Shown piece after piece: positions 49,498-58,440 of a DNA stretch of 64,000 nt (the first letter of the stretch is position 1; the number at the start of each line of letters is the position of its first letter). Source of the stretch: Kineosporia sp. A_224 (GTDB taxonomy: Bacteria > Actinomycetota > Actinomycetes > Actinomycetales > Kineosporiaceae); the NCBI RefSeq assembly GCF_002198655.1, contig NZ_MWLN01000191.1, forward strand, positions 62,001-126,000. The letters are read 5' to 3'. The translations under genes were made by a program, and so were the position numbers. The notes beneath the pieces are model-generated. The model was not told the origin of the DNA. It saw only the letters and a program-made list of their open reading frames with translations, and ran no database searches.

Positions 49498-50685
49498 ATG
49501 CCCGGACCCGGGAGCGACCTCCCCCTCACCAGGCGGTCGCTCATCGGTGCCCTCCTCACTGCACCCGCGCTGGGGAGCCTCAGCGCCTGCGCGACCCCCT
49601 CGAGTTCCCCCGGGGGCAACGACGGCGACGCTGAGGGTGAGGGACACAGCAGCCTGAGCCGTCCTGAGGCACCGACCCCGGCCGACCGCCCCCGGATGCC
49701 CGACGAGGGCAGCGCGCACTCCCGCACCTGGATGGCCTTCGGAGCCAGCGCGGAGATCTGGGGCGCGGACCTGCTGGAGCAGGTCCGATCCGACCTGGCC
49801 GCCGTAGCCCGAGCGATCGCGCGGCACGAGCCGGTCACCGCGCTCGTGCGCCCGCACGAACGGGACCTGGCCCATGACTACCTCGGCAGCAAGGTCACGC
49901 TGCTCGACGCCCCGCTCGACGACCTGTGGATCAGGGACAGCGGACCCACGTTCGTCACCGGTCGCACCGGCGTCGCAGCCGTCGACTTCAACTTCAACGG
50001 CTGGGGGGACAAGCAGGCCCACACCGCCGACGCCGCGGTCGCCGCTCGGGTCGCGTCGGCCGCCGGGTGCCCACGGCACCGCAGCGAACTGGTCCTCGAA
50101 GGCGGCGCCCTCGAGGTCGACGGGCACGGCACCGCGATCATCACCGAGAGCTGCGTCCTCAACGACAACCGCAACCCCGGTTGGTCCCGGACGGACGTCG
50201 AGGCCGAGCTCGCCGACACGCTCGGAATCGATCACGTCATCTGGCTGCCCGGCATCGCCGGGCAGGACATCACCGACGGCCACACCGACTTCTACGCGCG
50301 CTTCGTCCGGCCAGGCGTCGTCGTCGCAGCCCGCGACGACGACCCGGCCTCCTTCGACCACGACGTCACCCGGCGGCACCTCCGGATCCTCACCGACGCC
50401 CGCGACCGTGCAGGACGGCGACTGCAGGTCGCGGAGCTCCCGGCACCGCGGGACCTGCGCCCCGAGATCCTCACCGACGACTTCGCAGCGGGATACGTGA
50501 ACTTCTACGTGTGCAACGGTGCCGTCATCGCCCCGAGGTTCGGCGACGCTCGCGCCGACGCCGCGGCCGCGGCCACTCTCCAGAGGCTCTACCCGGACCG
50601 GCAGGTCGCCCAGGTCAGGATCGACGGCATCGCCGCCGGCGGCGGCGGGATCCACTGCTCAACACAACAGCAGCCGCACGCCTGA
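49498..50685 (+). CDS. Exported agmatine deiminase-like lipoprotein
   Basis: 395 residues. The N-terminus is a Tat lipoprotein signal: twin arginine in LTRRSLIGALL, then a lipobox LSAC. A Gly/Asp/Glu-rich linker follows. The catalytic domain keeps DDLWIRDSGP, RNPGWS, DGHTDF (an HTD rather than the HVD of the cytosolic enzyme) and the Cys387 motif GGGGIHCSTQQQP. It would deiminate agmatine or a peptidyl arginine outside the cell, with products taken up by the Pot system. Functional placement is inferred. Confidence 0.82.
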   Translation: MPGPGSDLPLTRRSLIGALLTAPALGSLSACATPSSSPGGNDGDAEGEGHSSLSRPEAPTPADRPRMPDEGSAHSRTWMAFGASAEIWGADLLEQVRSDLAAVARAIARHEPVTALVRPHERDLAHDYLGSKVTLLDAPLDDLWIRDSGPTFVTGRTGVAAVDFNFNGWGDKQAHTADAAVAARVASAAGCPRHRSELVLEGGALEVDGHGTAIITESCVLNDNRNPGWSRTDVEAELADTLGIDHVIWLPGIAGQDITDGHTDFYARFVRPGVVVAARDDDPASFDHDVTRRHLRILTDARDRAGRRLQVAELPAPRDLRPEILTDDFAAGYVNFYVCNGAVIAPRFGDARADAAAAATLQRLYPDRQVAQVRIDGIAAGGGGIHCSTQQQPHA

Positions 50686-50890
50686 CCCGCCGGCCCGACG
50701 ATCGGGTCTGAACCCTCTCCCGCTGCTCACTGCCTTCCGCCGACGAGCCTGCGCAAGCTCCGGCCTCTCGAAGGGCGCGGTCTGGCTCCCACCGGGATCG
50801 GCCATGCGGGACGGCACGCCACCACAGGAGGTAGTGCCGGCGCGCAGTCCGAATGTCCCCGACCGCCCCCGGCCGACGGCGGCCGTTCTC

Positions 50891-50907
50891 GCCCAGTGCA
50901 CGCCCAG
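50891..50907 (+). repeat. Left arm-type repeats of attachment site C (GCCCAG)
   Basis: GCCCAG at 50891 and 50902, 11 bp apart, followed by CATCACCGCAG at 50936, as in copies B and D. It marks the right end of the urease/agmatine module. Confidence 0.5.
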
Positions 50908-50982
50908 AACACGCCCGAGCAGCGACCTCAGGTCGCATCACCGCAGTTCAGACCCCGTTTCGTGTAGTAGTGATCGTCTTCG

Positions 50983-51024
50983 GAAAATCGGAAGGTCGGC
51001 GGTTCGACCCCGCCCCTGGCCACC
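50983..51024 (+). other. Attachment-site core C: 3' half of a tRNA-Phe-like gene
   Basis: A 42-bp copy identical to core A, B and D, with GCCCAG repeats on the left and the long repeat on the right. The boundary at GAAAA fits crossover in the anticodon loop. The 695-bp gap 50686-51380 holds only this repeat unit. Confidence 0.8.
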
Positions 51025-51027
51025 GAA

Positions 51028-51080
51028 AAGGGCCTCTGAACTGGGGAAACGCAACCTATTCCTCCAGTTCAAAGGCCCTT
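51028..51080 (+). terminator. Terminator-like hairpin after tRNA remnant C
   Basis: A 17-bp stem with one mismatch and a 19-nt loop, in the same position as in copies A and B. Confidence 0.55.
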
Positions 51081-51380
51081 CGTCGTTTTGCGGTGTCCAC
51101 GTCGCCCGATGACAACCGTGGTCAGCCGAACACCCGAGAGCCTCCGAACGCCCAAGATTTTGCCCATTGTCTGCCCAAGTAGGCGGCCGCCGCGCCCACG
51201 GCCGGAGTCGGCGGCAAGCCTCTGATCAGCAGCGATGCACCTGATCGTTCGGACCCGCCCGAAAGTGATCGTCCGACCATGTATCGGACGATCGTGCGCC
51301 TCACCCACAACAGACGGGAGGCGATCCGGCGCCGTCGTCGCGGGGTTCCCCAGGGGGCGGAGAGCTCGTGCCGCCGGAGG

Positions 51381-53348
51381 TCAGTGGCAGGCAGCCCCGC
51401 CCTTCGGCGCCGGCGGCGGCACGTCCAGCGACGGGTTCCTGTCGAAGAAGCCCACGGGCTTGAGGTGGAAGCCCACGTAGTCGCAGGGCATGATCGGCCA
51501 GTCCTCGGGCCGTGGCAGGTGGGACGTCCCGAAGGTGTGCCACAGGACGACGTCGGTGTCGAGGAGGTCGCGCTCCGCCTCGACCCAGCGCCCGATGCCG
51601 TCACCGGGGTGCTGGTTCGGGTAGTCACCCGCGGCGTGCAACTCCTCCGGGTGGTACCGCGTGACCCAGACCGGGTGCCGGGCGAACTCCGCACGCTTGG
51701 CGAGGTCGCTGTCGGGGTGGGCGAGCAGCGTCGGGCCGACGAAGGGCACGAGCTTGTAGCCGACGGGCTGCCCGAGCCGGTTGAGGACGCCGGGGTTCAC
51801 GACCTTCCACGTCCTCGCGGTCGCGGCGTTGAGCTCCCGCCGCGACTCCCGCTCGTTGGTGATCGCGACGGGACGGGCGACGATCGCGTTGCCGTACTCG
51901 TTGCCCGGGCCGATCGGCAGGCCGACGGCGTCCACCTCGTAGACCGTGTTGTGCGGTCCGTCGACCTCCAGGTCCAGCCGCATGTTGAACATGTGCTGGT
52001 GGTTGGGCGCGTCGAGCTGCGGCGCGACCAGGGTGCCGAAGAGCGGTGTCTCGCCGGGCGCGACCGCCCGGGTCTGCACGATGCCCGTCAGCTTCGCCTC
52101 GAACTGGATCGTGCCGTCCTGGTAGAAGTACCAGAAGAAGCCGTACTCGTAGTTGCCGATGGTGTGGATCGCGGACACGACGAGCCGCCGCGAGCGCCGC
52201 ACCTCCGCCGCCTCCTGGTAGCGGAAGTTCCAGTGCTTCCAGAGGATCCCGTAGTCCTCCTCGTGCAGGCAGATCGCGTTCCGGATCGTCTGCGGCGTCC
52301 CCGACTCGTCAGCCAGGACCGCGTCGAAGTACCGGATCTCGCCCAGGCAGTCGCAGCCCAGGGAGAGCGACCCCACGGTCTTGCCGAGGTTGTACTCGCC
52401 GGCGTCGAAGACGTTGCGGAAGAAGAAGTCCATGCTCGTGTCGCCGTACGGGACCACCATCTCGCTGATCGCCGCCCGGTGCAGGATCGACCGCCTGCGC
52501 CCCTGGTCGTGGTAGGAGACGTCGCTGAGCACGAGCCCCTCCACGGCGTCGACGTGCACGTGCATCCGCCAGCGCTGCCACTCGATGACGTTGCCGGTGA
52601 CATGGAAGGACGGACCCTCGGGCTGGGTGATCTCCAGCGGGCGCACGTCGTCCCGCAGCGGCCCGACGCTCGCCAGGTCGTAGTTGCCGCTCTCGGGCGG
52701 CAGCGGGATCGGGTCACCCTCCTCGAGGGCGACCACTTCCTTCGCGTCGCAGTCGATGACGAATACGAGGTTGCCGACCGGACGGGCGTACCCGTTGTCC
52801 TCCGCGAACTCACGGACGTACGCGCTCGCCCGGATGACGCGCCGGCCCGCCGGGACGCCGTCCACCGGCAGCGTCCCGGTGGACCAGGGGTCGACCTGCA
52901 GCAGGTCGAGATCGGTCACGCCGCGCCGCACCAGCGCCTCGACGGACGCCGCGTCGGACCGGACGATGTTCTCCAGGTCCATGATCTCTTCGATCATGAT
53001 CGGGGGCTGCACGCCGGGAACGTGCGCCCAGCGCACGACCTCGCCCGTCGCCAGGTCGACCTCGGACTCGTACGTGGCGCCCCGCGCCCGGTCGTACACC
53101 ACGACGAACGCGGCTCGGGGCGTCGGCGAGACGCGGTCCCACGAGCGGACGACCTGCTTGTCCGGGTAGGACAGCCGCACGATCGGGAACCGGGGGGCGG
53201 CGACCTCGGGGTGCGACGAGCGGATCGCCGCCACGGCCGCGACGATCTCGTCCGGGCTCAGCGGGTCGTACGGGTGGTGGACGTCGACCACGGGTGCGCT
53301 CTCCTGCTTCGTCGGGGGCTCGGCGGACCGCACGGTGTCCGGCGTCAC
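51381..53348 (-). CDS. Copper amine oxidase (primary-amine oxidase, TPQ type)
   Basis: 655 residues. The tyrosine that becomes topaquinone is Y400 in TIGNYEY, the catalytic base is D316 in FDAGEY, and copper histidines are H450 and H452 in NHQHMF plus a C-terminal His in GTSHLPRPEDW. No signal peptide is seen, so it is cytosolic. It oxidises primary amines to aldehyde, ammonia and H2O2. The gene follows the amine/amino-acid permease with a 4-bp overlap. The upstream genes suggest an aromatic amine such as tyramine or phenethylamine. Confidence 0.92.
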   Translation of the reverse strand: MTPDTVRSAEPPTKQESAPVVDVHHPYDPLSPDEIVAAVAAIRSSHPEVAAPRFPIVRLSYPDKQVVRSWDRVSPTPRAAFVVVYDRARGATYESEVDLATGEVVRWAHVPGVQPPIMIEEIMDLENIVRSDAASVEALVRRGVTDLDLLQVDPWSTGTLPVDGVPAGRRVIRASAYVREFAEDNGYARPVGNLVFVIDCDAKEVVALEEGDPIPLPPESGNYDLASVGPLRDDVRPLEITQPEGPSFHVTGNVIEWQRWRMHVHVDAVEGLVLSDVSYHDQGRRRSILHRAAISEMVVPYGDTSMDFFFRNVFDAGEYNLGKTVGSLSLGCDCLGEIRYFDAVLADESGTPQTIRNAICLHEEDYGILWKHWNFRYQEAAEVRRSRRLVVSAIHTIGNYEYGFFWYFYQDGTIQFEAKLTGIVQTRAVAPGETPLFGTLVAPQLDAPNHQHMFNMRLDLEVDGPHNTVYEVDAVGLPIGPGNEYGNAIVARPVAITNERESRRELNAATARTWKVVNPGVLNRLGQPVGYKLVPFVGPTLLAHPDSDLAKRAEFARHPVWVTRYHPEELHAAGDYPNQHPGDGIGRWVEAERDLLDTDVVLWHTFGTSHLPRPEDWPIMPCDYVGFHLKPVGFFDRNPSLDVPPPAPKGGAACH

Positions 53349-54814
53349 GACGCCTCACCACCGACACGCGCACCGAGCGTGGCAGCGGGGACCTCGTCGG
53401 CCTCTGACCTGCGGTCGACCACGACAGACCATCCAACCCCGACCAGGATCCAGACGGCCAGCGCCCAGGGCACGGTGTCGAGGGGGCTCGGCGCCTTGTA
53501 GACGGCGCCGAAGACGGCACCCGCGGTCACGAGCGAGCCGGCCGTCGCCGCCACGACGAGCTTCGCGGTGGGGACGTGACCCCACAGGCCCCGCGCACCG
53601 GCCAGGGAGACCGCCAGGTACATCAGGGCGAGCCCTGTCCCGGCGAAGCCCGCCATCCAGGAGAACATCGGCGCCCACTGCGGCTGCTGGACCGCCGGGT
53701 CGGCAGTGGCGCGCGAGAAGACGCCGTCGGTGGCCACGACGAGCACGACCGCGAAGACCGCGACGACGGCCATGACGGCGGCCGCGACCACGGGGGTGCC
53801 GAACCGCGGGTGCACGGAGGCCAGCGGCCGGGGCAGGCGGCCGGACCGGGCCATCGCGAACATGCCACGGGAGCCGGCCACCCCGACACCGATCGCGACC
53901 GCGACGACGTCCAGGATGATGATGACGGCCACCAGGTTGCCGAAGGCCGTGGAGCCGAACTCGCTGCCCGACGCGAGCGCCTGGAGCGGGAAGACGCTGG
54001 CCTTCCACGCCTCGGCGTCCAGCCCGAAGCCGACGGCCTGCGCGTACGCGGTGACCAGGTAGTACAGGCCGACGATCGTCAGCGACCACAGGACGGCGCG
54101 CGGGATGTGCCGCTTCGGGTCGTCGGTCTCCTCGGCGAGGTTCGCCGCCGACTCGTACCCGATGAACATGTTGATCCCGTACAGCACGCCGTACAGCAGG
54201 TCGGCGCCGCTGACCGCGAACGGGTTGAAGGGCTGGGCGGACAGGCTGTCGCCGCCGGCGCCGCCCTTGGCGATGACGTACAGCGAGAACAGCAGGACGA
54301 CGACGGCGGACACCAGCACGAGCGCCAGCTGGGCGCGCACGGACACGTGGACGCCGACCATCACGAAGGTCGCCACCACCGCGACGTACAGCAGGGACAG
54401 CAGCCACCAGCGCACCCCGATGCCGAACGCCGCCAGGAGGAAGTCCTCGGTGAGCCCGCCCAGCACCAGGATCGTCGCCGAGGACAGGACCAGCATCGCG
54501 CCGTAGTAGAGCCAGCCTGCGACGACGCCGACGCGCCGGCCGAAGGTGTCGCTGACGTACTCGTACAACGAACCGCAGAGGTGGATCCGCCGGGCGTACT
54601 GGGCGATCACCCAGCCGGCGCCGAACATGCCGAGGCCGGCGACCGCGAGGGCCACCGGGGTGGCGATGCCGGCGCCGCGGCCCGTGGCGGACAGCCCGAC
54701 GATGAGCGGCAGCAGGGTGGCTACCGAGAACACGGGACCCATGAAGCCGACGGACTGGGCGAGGACGCCGGACAGCGAGACGTTCCGGCGGGTGGCACCT
54801 GGCGCTGTGGTCAT
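53345..54814 (-). CDS. APC-family amino acid/amine permease
   Basis: 489 residues with about 12 hydrophobic helices. The first helix VLAQSVGFMGPVFSVATLLPLIVG and the GYESAANLAEET loop are typical of the APC superfamily. ATG 54814 follows GGAG 6 bp upstream. Adjacent to the copper amine oxidase, it probably imports the amine that the oxidase uses. The gap to the CMD gene is 106 bp. Confidence 0.85.
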   Translation of the reverse strand: MTTAPGATRRNVSLSGVLAQSVGFMGPVFSVATLLPLIVGLSATGRGAGIATPVALAVAGLGMFGAGWVIAQYARRIHLCGSLYEYVSDTFGRRVGVVAGWLYYGAMLVLSSATILVLGGLTEDFLLAAFGIGVRWWLLSLLYVAVVATFVMVGVHVSVRAQLALVLVSAVVVLLFSLYVIAKGGAGGDSLSAQPFNPFAVSGADLLYGVLYGINMFIGYESAANLAEETDDPKRHIPRAVLWSLTIVGLYYLVTAYAQAVGFGLDAEAWKASVFPLQALASGSEFGSTAFGNLVAVIIILDVVAVAIGVGVAGSRGMFAMARSGRLPRPLASVHPRFGTPVVAAAVMAVVAVFAVVLVVATDGVFSRATADPAVQQPQWAPMFSWMAGFAGTGLALMYLAVSLAGARGLWGHVPTAKLVVAATAGSLVTAGAVFGAVYKAPSPLDTVPWALAVWILVGVGWSVVVDRRSEADEVPAATLGARVGGEAS

Positions 54815-54835
54815 GCTCTGCTCCGATGTCTGTAC

Positions 54836-54850
54836 CGGACGCTATGTCCG
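54836..54850. promoter_or_regulatory. Short dyad in the permease leader
   Basis: CGGAC and GTCCG face each other over 5 bp, about 22 bp before the permease start. It may be an operator or a small hairpin in the mRNA. Evidence is only the symmetry. Confidence 0.3.
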
Positions 54851-54920
54851 ATAATCGAACGGGATGGGGTACAGCGAGGCCGTCGGTCGCCGGGACGACC
54901 GACGTGGTGGGGCAGGGAGG

Positions 54921-55331
54921 TCAGCTGGTGCGTGGCTCCAGCCGGGGGGCGTCGACCACCTCGCGCCAGGCGTCGAAGCCGTGCTGGAACGCAACGACCC
55001 CGGCCTCCGGCAGGGCGATCTCGATGGCCTCGAGGATCTCGGCCGGGCTGACGCCGAGGTCGAGCGCGACCCGGATGTGGCTCTGGATGTGCGCCTTGTC
55101 CGACCGCATCACGGTCAGGCTGAGGATGAAGAGCAGCTCCTTGGTCCGCCGGTCCAGCAGCCGCTGCGACAGGTAGGCGGCCTGGACCAGCGCGTCGGCG
55201 GCCTGCAGGACCGGGAAGTCGTTGGCCGCCATCACCTTGTGGTACTCCAGGACGTAGCCGCGACGAGCGGCCATGTCGTCGAGGTACTGCTTGGCGGCGC
55301 CGTCGGGATCGTGCGGCGGGGAGGCGTTCAT
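54921..55331 (-). CDS. Carboxymuconolactone decarboxylase (CMD)-family protein
   Basis: 136 residues. VLQAADALVQAAYLSQRLLDRRTKELLFILSLTVMRS, then HIRVALDLGVSPAEILEAIEIALPEAG, are the CMD/AhpD helices, without the CxxC of AhpD peroxidase (no cysteine is visible). It therefore resembles aromatic-catabolism decarboxylases. ATG 55331 overlaps the flavin hydroxylase stop by 4 bp. Confidence 0.75.
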   Translation of the reverse strand: MNASPPHDPDGAAKQYLDDMAARRGYVLEYHKVMAANDFPVLQAADALVQAAYLSQRLLDRRTKELLFILSLTVMRSDKAHIQSHIRVALDLGVSPAEILEAIEIALPEAGVVAFQHGFDAWREVVDAPRLEPRTS

Positions 55332-56941
55332 CCGGCGTCCTTCGGTCGGTAGCGGTCGGCGAGCACGGCGAGGGGGAGGTCGGGGCCGTCGCGTCCGCAG
55401 GCCGCCACGTAGCGGTCCGGGCGCACCAGCACCACACCGGCACCCCGAGCGTGGAACCAGGGGCGCAACTGGTTGTCGACGTCCTCGACGACCAGCGTGG
55501 ACGGCCGCACGCACGGTTCGCCGGCACGGCCCGACCGCGAGGCGACCACCTTGACGACGTCGGGCCGGAACCGGTCCACCGCCGCCAGCGCCTCGCCGTC
55601 CAGCCCGGCGAGCGGGTCGCACCCGAACCCGACCAGGGCGAACCAGGTGCCCAGGACGTCGTCGAGCGGCACCGGGCAGCCTGGCCGGACCTCCACGGCG
55701 GGCTGCGGCATCATCCGCCCGGCGGTCGGGACGCGCGCGTCCTCGACGGCGACCGCGAACCCCGCGCGGTAGTCGGGGACCGGCTTGAACCGCATCTCGA
55801 CCACCCAGCGCTTCAGCGGCGGCACGAGCCCGACGACCCCGAACGCGGCGTCACGCACCCGCGCGACCACCGGGCGGGTCTGGCCGAGCAGGCGCCCGAG
55901 GTTCGTGGAGAGGTCGGTCATCGCCCCGGCGTGCGGGCGGCGTTCCGCCTCGTACGTCGCCAACAGGTCGGGCGAGGCCTCGCCCCGGACGATCGCCGCG
56001 AGCTTCCAGCACAGGTTCCCGACGTCCCGCAGGCCGGTGTTCATGCCCTGCCCCGCCCACGGCGGCATCAGGTGCGCGGCGTCGCCAGCGAGCGCCACCC
56101 GGCCGACGACGAAGCGGTCGGCGAGCCGGGAGTGGTGGGTGTACACGCGGGCCCGGATCGGCCGCACGGCCTCGGCGTCCGGGACGAAAGGGCGCAGCAG
56201 CGCGCGCACCTGGTCGGGGGCGAGCATCTCGTCGCCGTCCTCGCCCGGGAAGAGCATGAACTCCCAGCGGCGGTGGCCGTCGGGCAGCCGGGCCGAGACG
56301 TACGGACGGCGCGGGTCGCCGTGGAGACCGGTCCAGGGGGCGTCCAACGGGTCCTCGGCGCAGTCGATGACCACCCAGCGCCGGCTGTGCGTCTCGCCTT
56401 CGAGCCGGACGCCGAGCAGGTCCCGTACGGTGCTGCGACCGCCGTCCGCCGCTATCACGTAGTCGGCGAGGATCTCGTGACGCCACCCGCCGGCGTCGGT
56501 GACGTCCAGCCGGACGCCGGCGCCGTCCTGCCGCAGGCCGGTCAGCTCGTGGCCGAGCAGCAGGTCGACGGACGAGAACCGTTCCAGCCCGTGGCGCAGG
56601 GTGCGTTCGGCCGAGGGCTGCATGAAGATGTTGCGCTTGTACCAACCGAACTCGCGCGACGACGGCCGGACGTCGGCCAGGCACTGCCCGGCGGCGCCGA
56701 AGAGCCGCAGCGGCACGTTCTGGATCGTCTGCCGCATGATCTCGTCCTGCAGGCCGACGGCCTGGAACACCCGCAGGCTCTCGTCGTCGACGCCCGCCGC
56801 GCGCGGGTAGTCCACGACGTCGCACTCACGGTCGACGACGATCGTGCGGATCCCGTAGACGCCCAGCAGGTTCGCGGCCGTGACGCCCACCGGGCCGGCA
56901 CCGACGACGGCGACCGACACCCGCGTCGCGGGCGCCGTCAC
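55328..56941 (-). CDS. FAD-dependent aromatic hydroxylase (PheA/TfdB/MhpA family)
   Basis: 537 residues from GTG 56941 (GTGA overlap with the hydrolase gene). VAVVGAGPVGVTAANLLG binds FAD, and GDAAHLMPPWAGQGMNTGLRDVGNLCWKLA is the group A flavoprotein monooxygenase motif. It uses NAD(P)H and O2 to hydroxylate phenols. Members include 3-hydroxyphenylpropionate hydroxylase (MhpA), consistent with an aromatic acid arising from the amine. The exact phenolic substrate is unknown. Confidence 0.85.
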   Translation of the reverse strand: MTAPATRVSVAVVGAGPVGVTAANLLGVYGIRTIVVDRECDVVDYPRAAGVDDESLRVFQAVGLQDEIMRQTIQNVPLRLFGAAGQCLADVRPSSREFGWYKRNIFMQPSAERTLRHGLERFSSVDLLLGHELTGLRQDGAGVRLDVTDAGGWRHEILADYVIAADGGRSTVRDLLGVRLEGETHSRRWVVIDCAEDPLDAPWTGLHGDPRRPYVSARLPDGHRRWEFMLFPGEDGDEMLAPDQVRALLRPFVPDAEAVRPIRARVYTHHSRLADRFVVGRVALAGDAAHLMPPWAGQGMNTGLRDVGNLCWKLAAIVRGEASPDLLATYEAERRPHAGAMTDLSTNLGRLLGQTRPVVARVRDAAFGVVGLVPPLKRWVVEMRFKPVPDYRAGFAVAVEDARVPTAGRMMPQPAVEVRPGCPVPLDDVLGTWFALVGFGCDPLAGLDGEALAAVDRFRPDVVKVVASRSGRAGEPCVRPSTLVVEDVDNQLRPWFHARGAGVVLVRPDRYVAACGRDGPDLPLAVLADRYRPKDAG

Positions 56942-57807
56942 GGGGTGACCTCCGCGAGGAAGGCCACGACCCGGGCGACGAACTCGTCCGGCCGGTCGTC
57001 GTGCACGTAGTGGCCGGCGCCGGGGACCTCGGCCCACCGCAGGCGGGGCTGCCGCTGCGCCATCCGCTCGCAGGTCCGCACCGGCAGGAAGTCGGACCGC
57101 CCGCCGCGCAGCACCAGCGTCGGGCACCGCAGCTCGTCGACGCACCGCCACAGGTCGACCGGACCGTCCGGGTCCGCGGCCAGCCGCGCGGCGGCGATCC
57201 CCGCCATGTCGAGCGTCCAGTGCCAGCGCCCGTCGTCGCCGCGGCGCACGGTGTTGGCCACCCGGGACGCGAGCGCCTCGTCGGTGACGTCCGGCCGGAT
57301 CCGCCGCCAGTAGGCGCGCACCTCGTCCTCGGTGTCGAACGCGGCCGGGGTCGCACCCACCTCCCGCCGGATCCGCTCCGCGCCGGCGGTGTCGTCCGAC
57401 GACCCCGGACCGATGTCCTCGACCACGAGCGCGGTGACGAGATCGGGACGGCGTGCCGCGAGCACGTAGCCGACGGCACCGCCCATCGAGTGCCCGACGA
57501 CGGCGAACCGGGACAGGCCCCGGGCATCGGCGAGCAGCTCGACGTCCCGGACGTAGCGCCGTGTGAAGTACTCGCGCCGGGGGTCCCAGGCGCTCTCCCC
57601 CCGCCCGCGGAAGTCGTGGGCCAGCACGTGGTGGTCCGGGGCGAGGGCGGCGGCGACGCCGTCCCAGGTGCGGGCGTACGACCGCAGCCCGTGCAGGAGG
57701 AGCACGGCGGGGGCGCCCGGCTCCCCCCACTCGAGGACACGGTGCGCGAGCCCGTCGAGCGTCAGGGTGCGGCTGCGCGGCGCCACCGTGTCGTGCGCGT
57801 GGTCCAC
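56938..57807 (-). CDS. Alpha/beta hydrolase (meta-cleavage-product-hydrolase-like)
   Basis: 289 residues from GTG 57807. Nucleophile elbow GHSMGGAVGY (Ser), LLLHGLRSYARTWD, and GAGHYVHDDRPDEF with the catalytic His. MhpC-type C-C hydrolases look like this, and the neighbouring hydroxylase and VOC dioxygenase support a ring-fission product as substrate. Other esterase functions are possible. Confidence 0.78.
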   Translation of the reverse strand: MDHAHDTVAPRSRTLTLDGLAHRVLEWGEPGAPAVLLLHGLRSYARTWDGVAAALAPDHHVLAHDFRGRGESAWDPRREYFTRRYVRDVELLADARGLSRFAVVGHSMGGAVGYVLAARRPDLVTALVVEDIGPGSSDDTAGAERIRREVGATPAAFDTEDEVRAYWRRIRPDVTDEALASRVANTVRRGDDGRWHWTLDMAGIAAARLAADPDGPVDLWRCVDELRCPTLVLRGGRSDFLPVRTCERMAQRQPRLRWAEVPGAGHYVHDDRPDEFVARVVAFLAEVTP

Positions 57808-57809
57808 GG

Positions 57810-58412
57810 CTACCGCAGCCCGTCCCGGCCCACGACGTCCTGGGCGGACAGCCCGCCCAGCCGCGCGTGCAGCCGGCCCCGGGAGGCGAACGCGAAGGCG
57901 AGCACGACCTCGTCCGGCCGCGGTGCGCCGCCGAACGAGACGGTGACGGTGTCGTAATTGGCCCGGACGTAGAGCGCGTCCTTGTGCGCGAGCGGGATGT
58001 CCAGCGTCGCGCCGGCGCACCCGACCTTGCCCGTCGAGGGCACCCATGCCTTCCCGCCGCCGACGGCCTCCCGGACGGGGTCGGCGAACACCTGCGTCAG
58101 GAAGGCGTTGCCGTGTTCGTACTCGCCGGCGACGCCGACCAGGCACGCTTTGCCGTAGCTCTGGATGCCGGCCCCGCCCATGGCGGCCACGGCGCGGGCG
58201 CCGAACTCGTGGCCCAGCACGTCGGACCCGTCCACGACGGCGGCGAGGTCCTCGCCGAACGTCCCGGCGAACGGGTTGCGCACGGCGGCCGCGACGACGA
58301 CCCGGCGCAACGGCGGGCCGTCGGCGGGCATCCCGGCCTCGGTCGCCAGCACCTCTTCCACGTGCGTGAACCACGCGCGGACGTGGTACCGGCCGACGTT
58401 CGCGTCGAACAT
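57810..58412 (-). CDS. Amino acid synthesis family protein (DUF1185)
   Basis: 200 residues from ATG 58412. VVVAAAVRNPFAGTFGEDLAAVVDGSD, HEFGARAVAAMG and YGKACLVGVAGEYEHGNAFLT are hallmarks of this family of unknown mechanism. It is often found in catabolic clusters. It is separated by only 2 bp from the hydrolase gene. Confidence 0.7.
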   Translation of the reverse strand: MFDANVGRYHVRAWFTHVEEVLATEAGMPADGPPLRRVVVAAAVRNPFAGTFGEDLAAVVDGSDVLGHEFGARAVAAMGGAGIQSYGKACLVGVAGEYEHGNAFLTQVFADPVREAVGGGKAWVPSTGKVGCAGATLDIPLAHKDALYVRANYDTVTVSFGGAPRPDEVVLAFAFASRGRLHARLGGLSAQDVVGRDGLR

Positions 58413-58440
58413 GGTGGACACTCCTCGCGATGCGGCGGGG

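Larger units (their letters stand above)
50983..51293 (+). repeat. Long att-associated repeat, copy C
   Basis: The third copy of the unit: core, hairpin, spacer, three GCCCA-type hexamers (51150, 51162, 51173) and a core-like ATCGGACGATCG near 51283. Spacing of the hexamers (12 and 11 bp) is identical to copy B. It lies at the left end of the amine-oxidase module. Confidence 0.8.
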
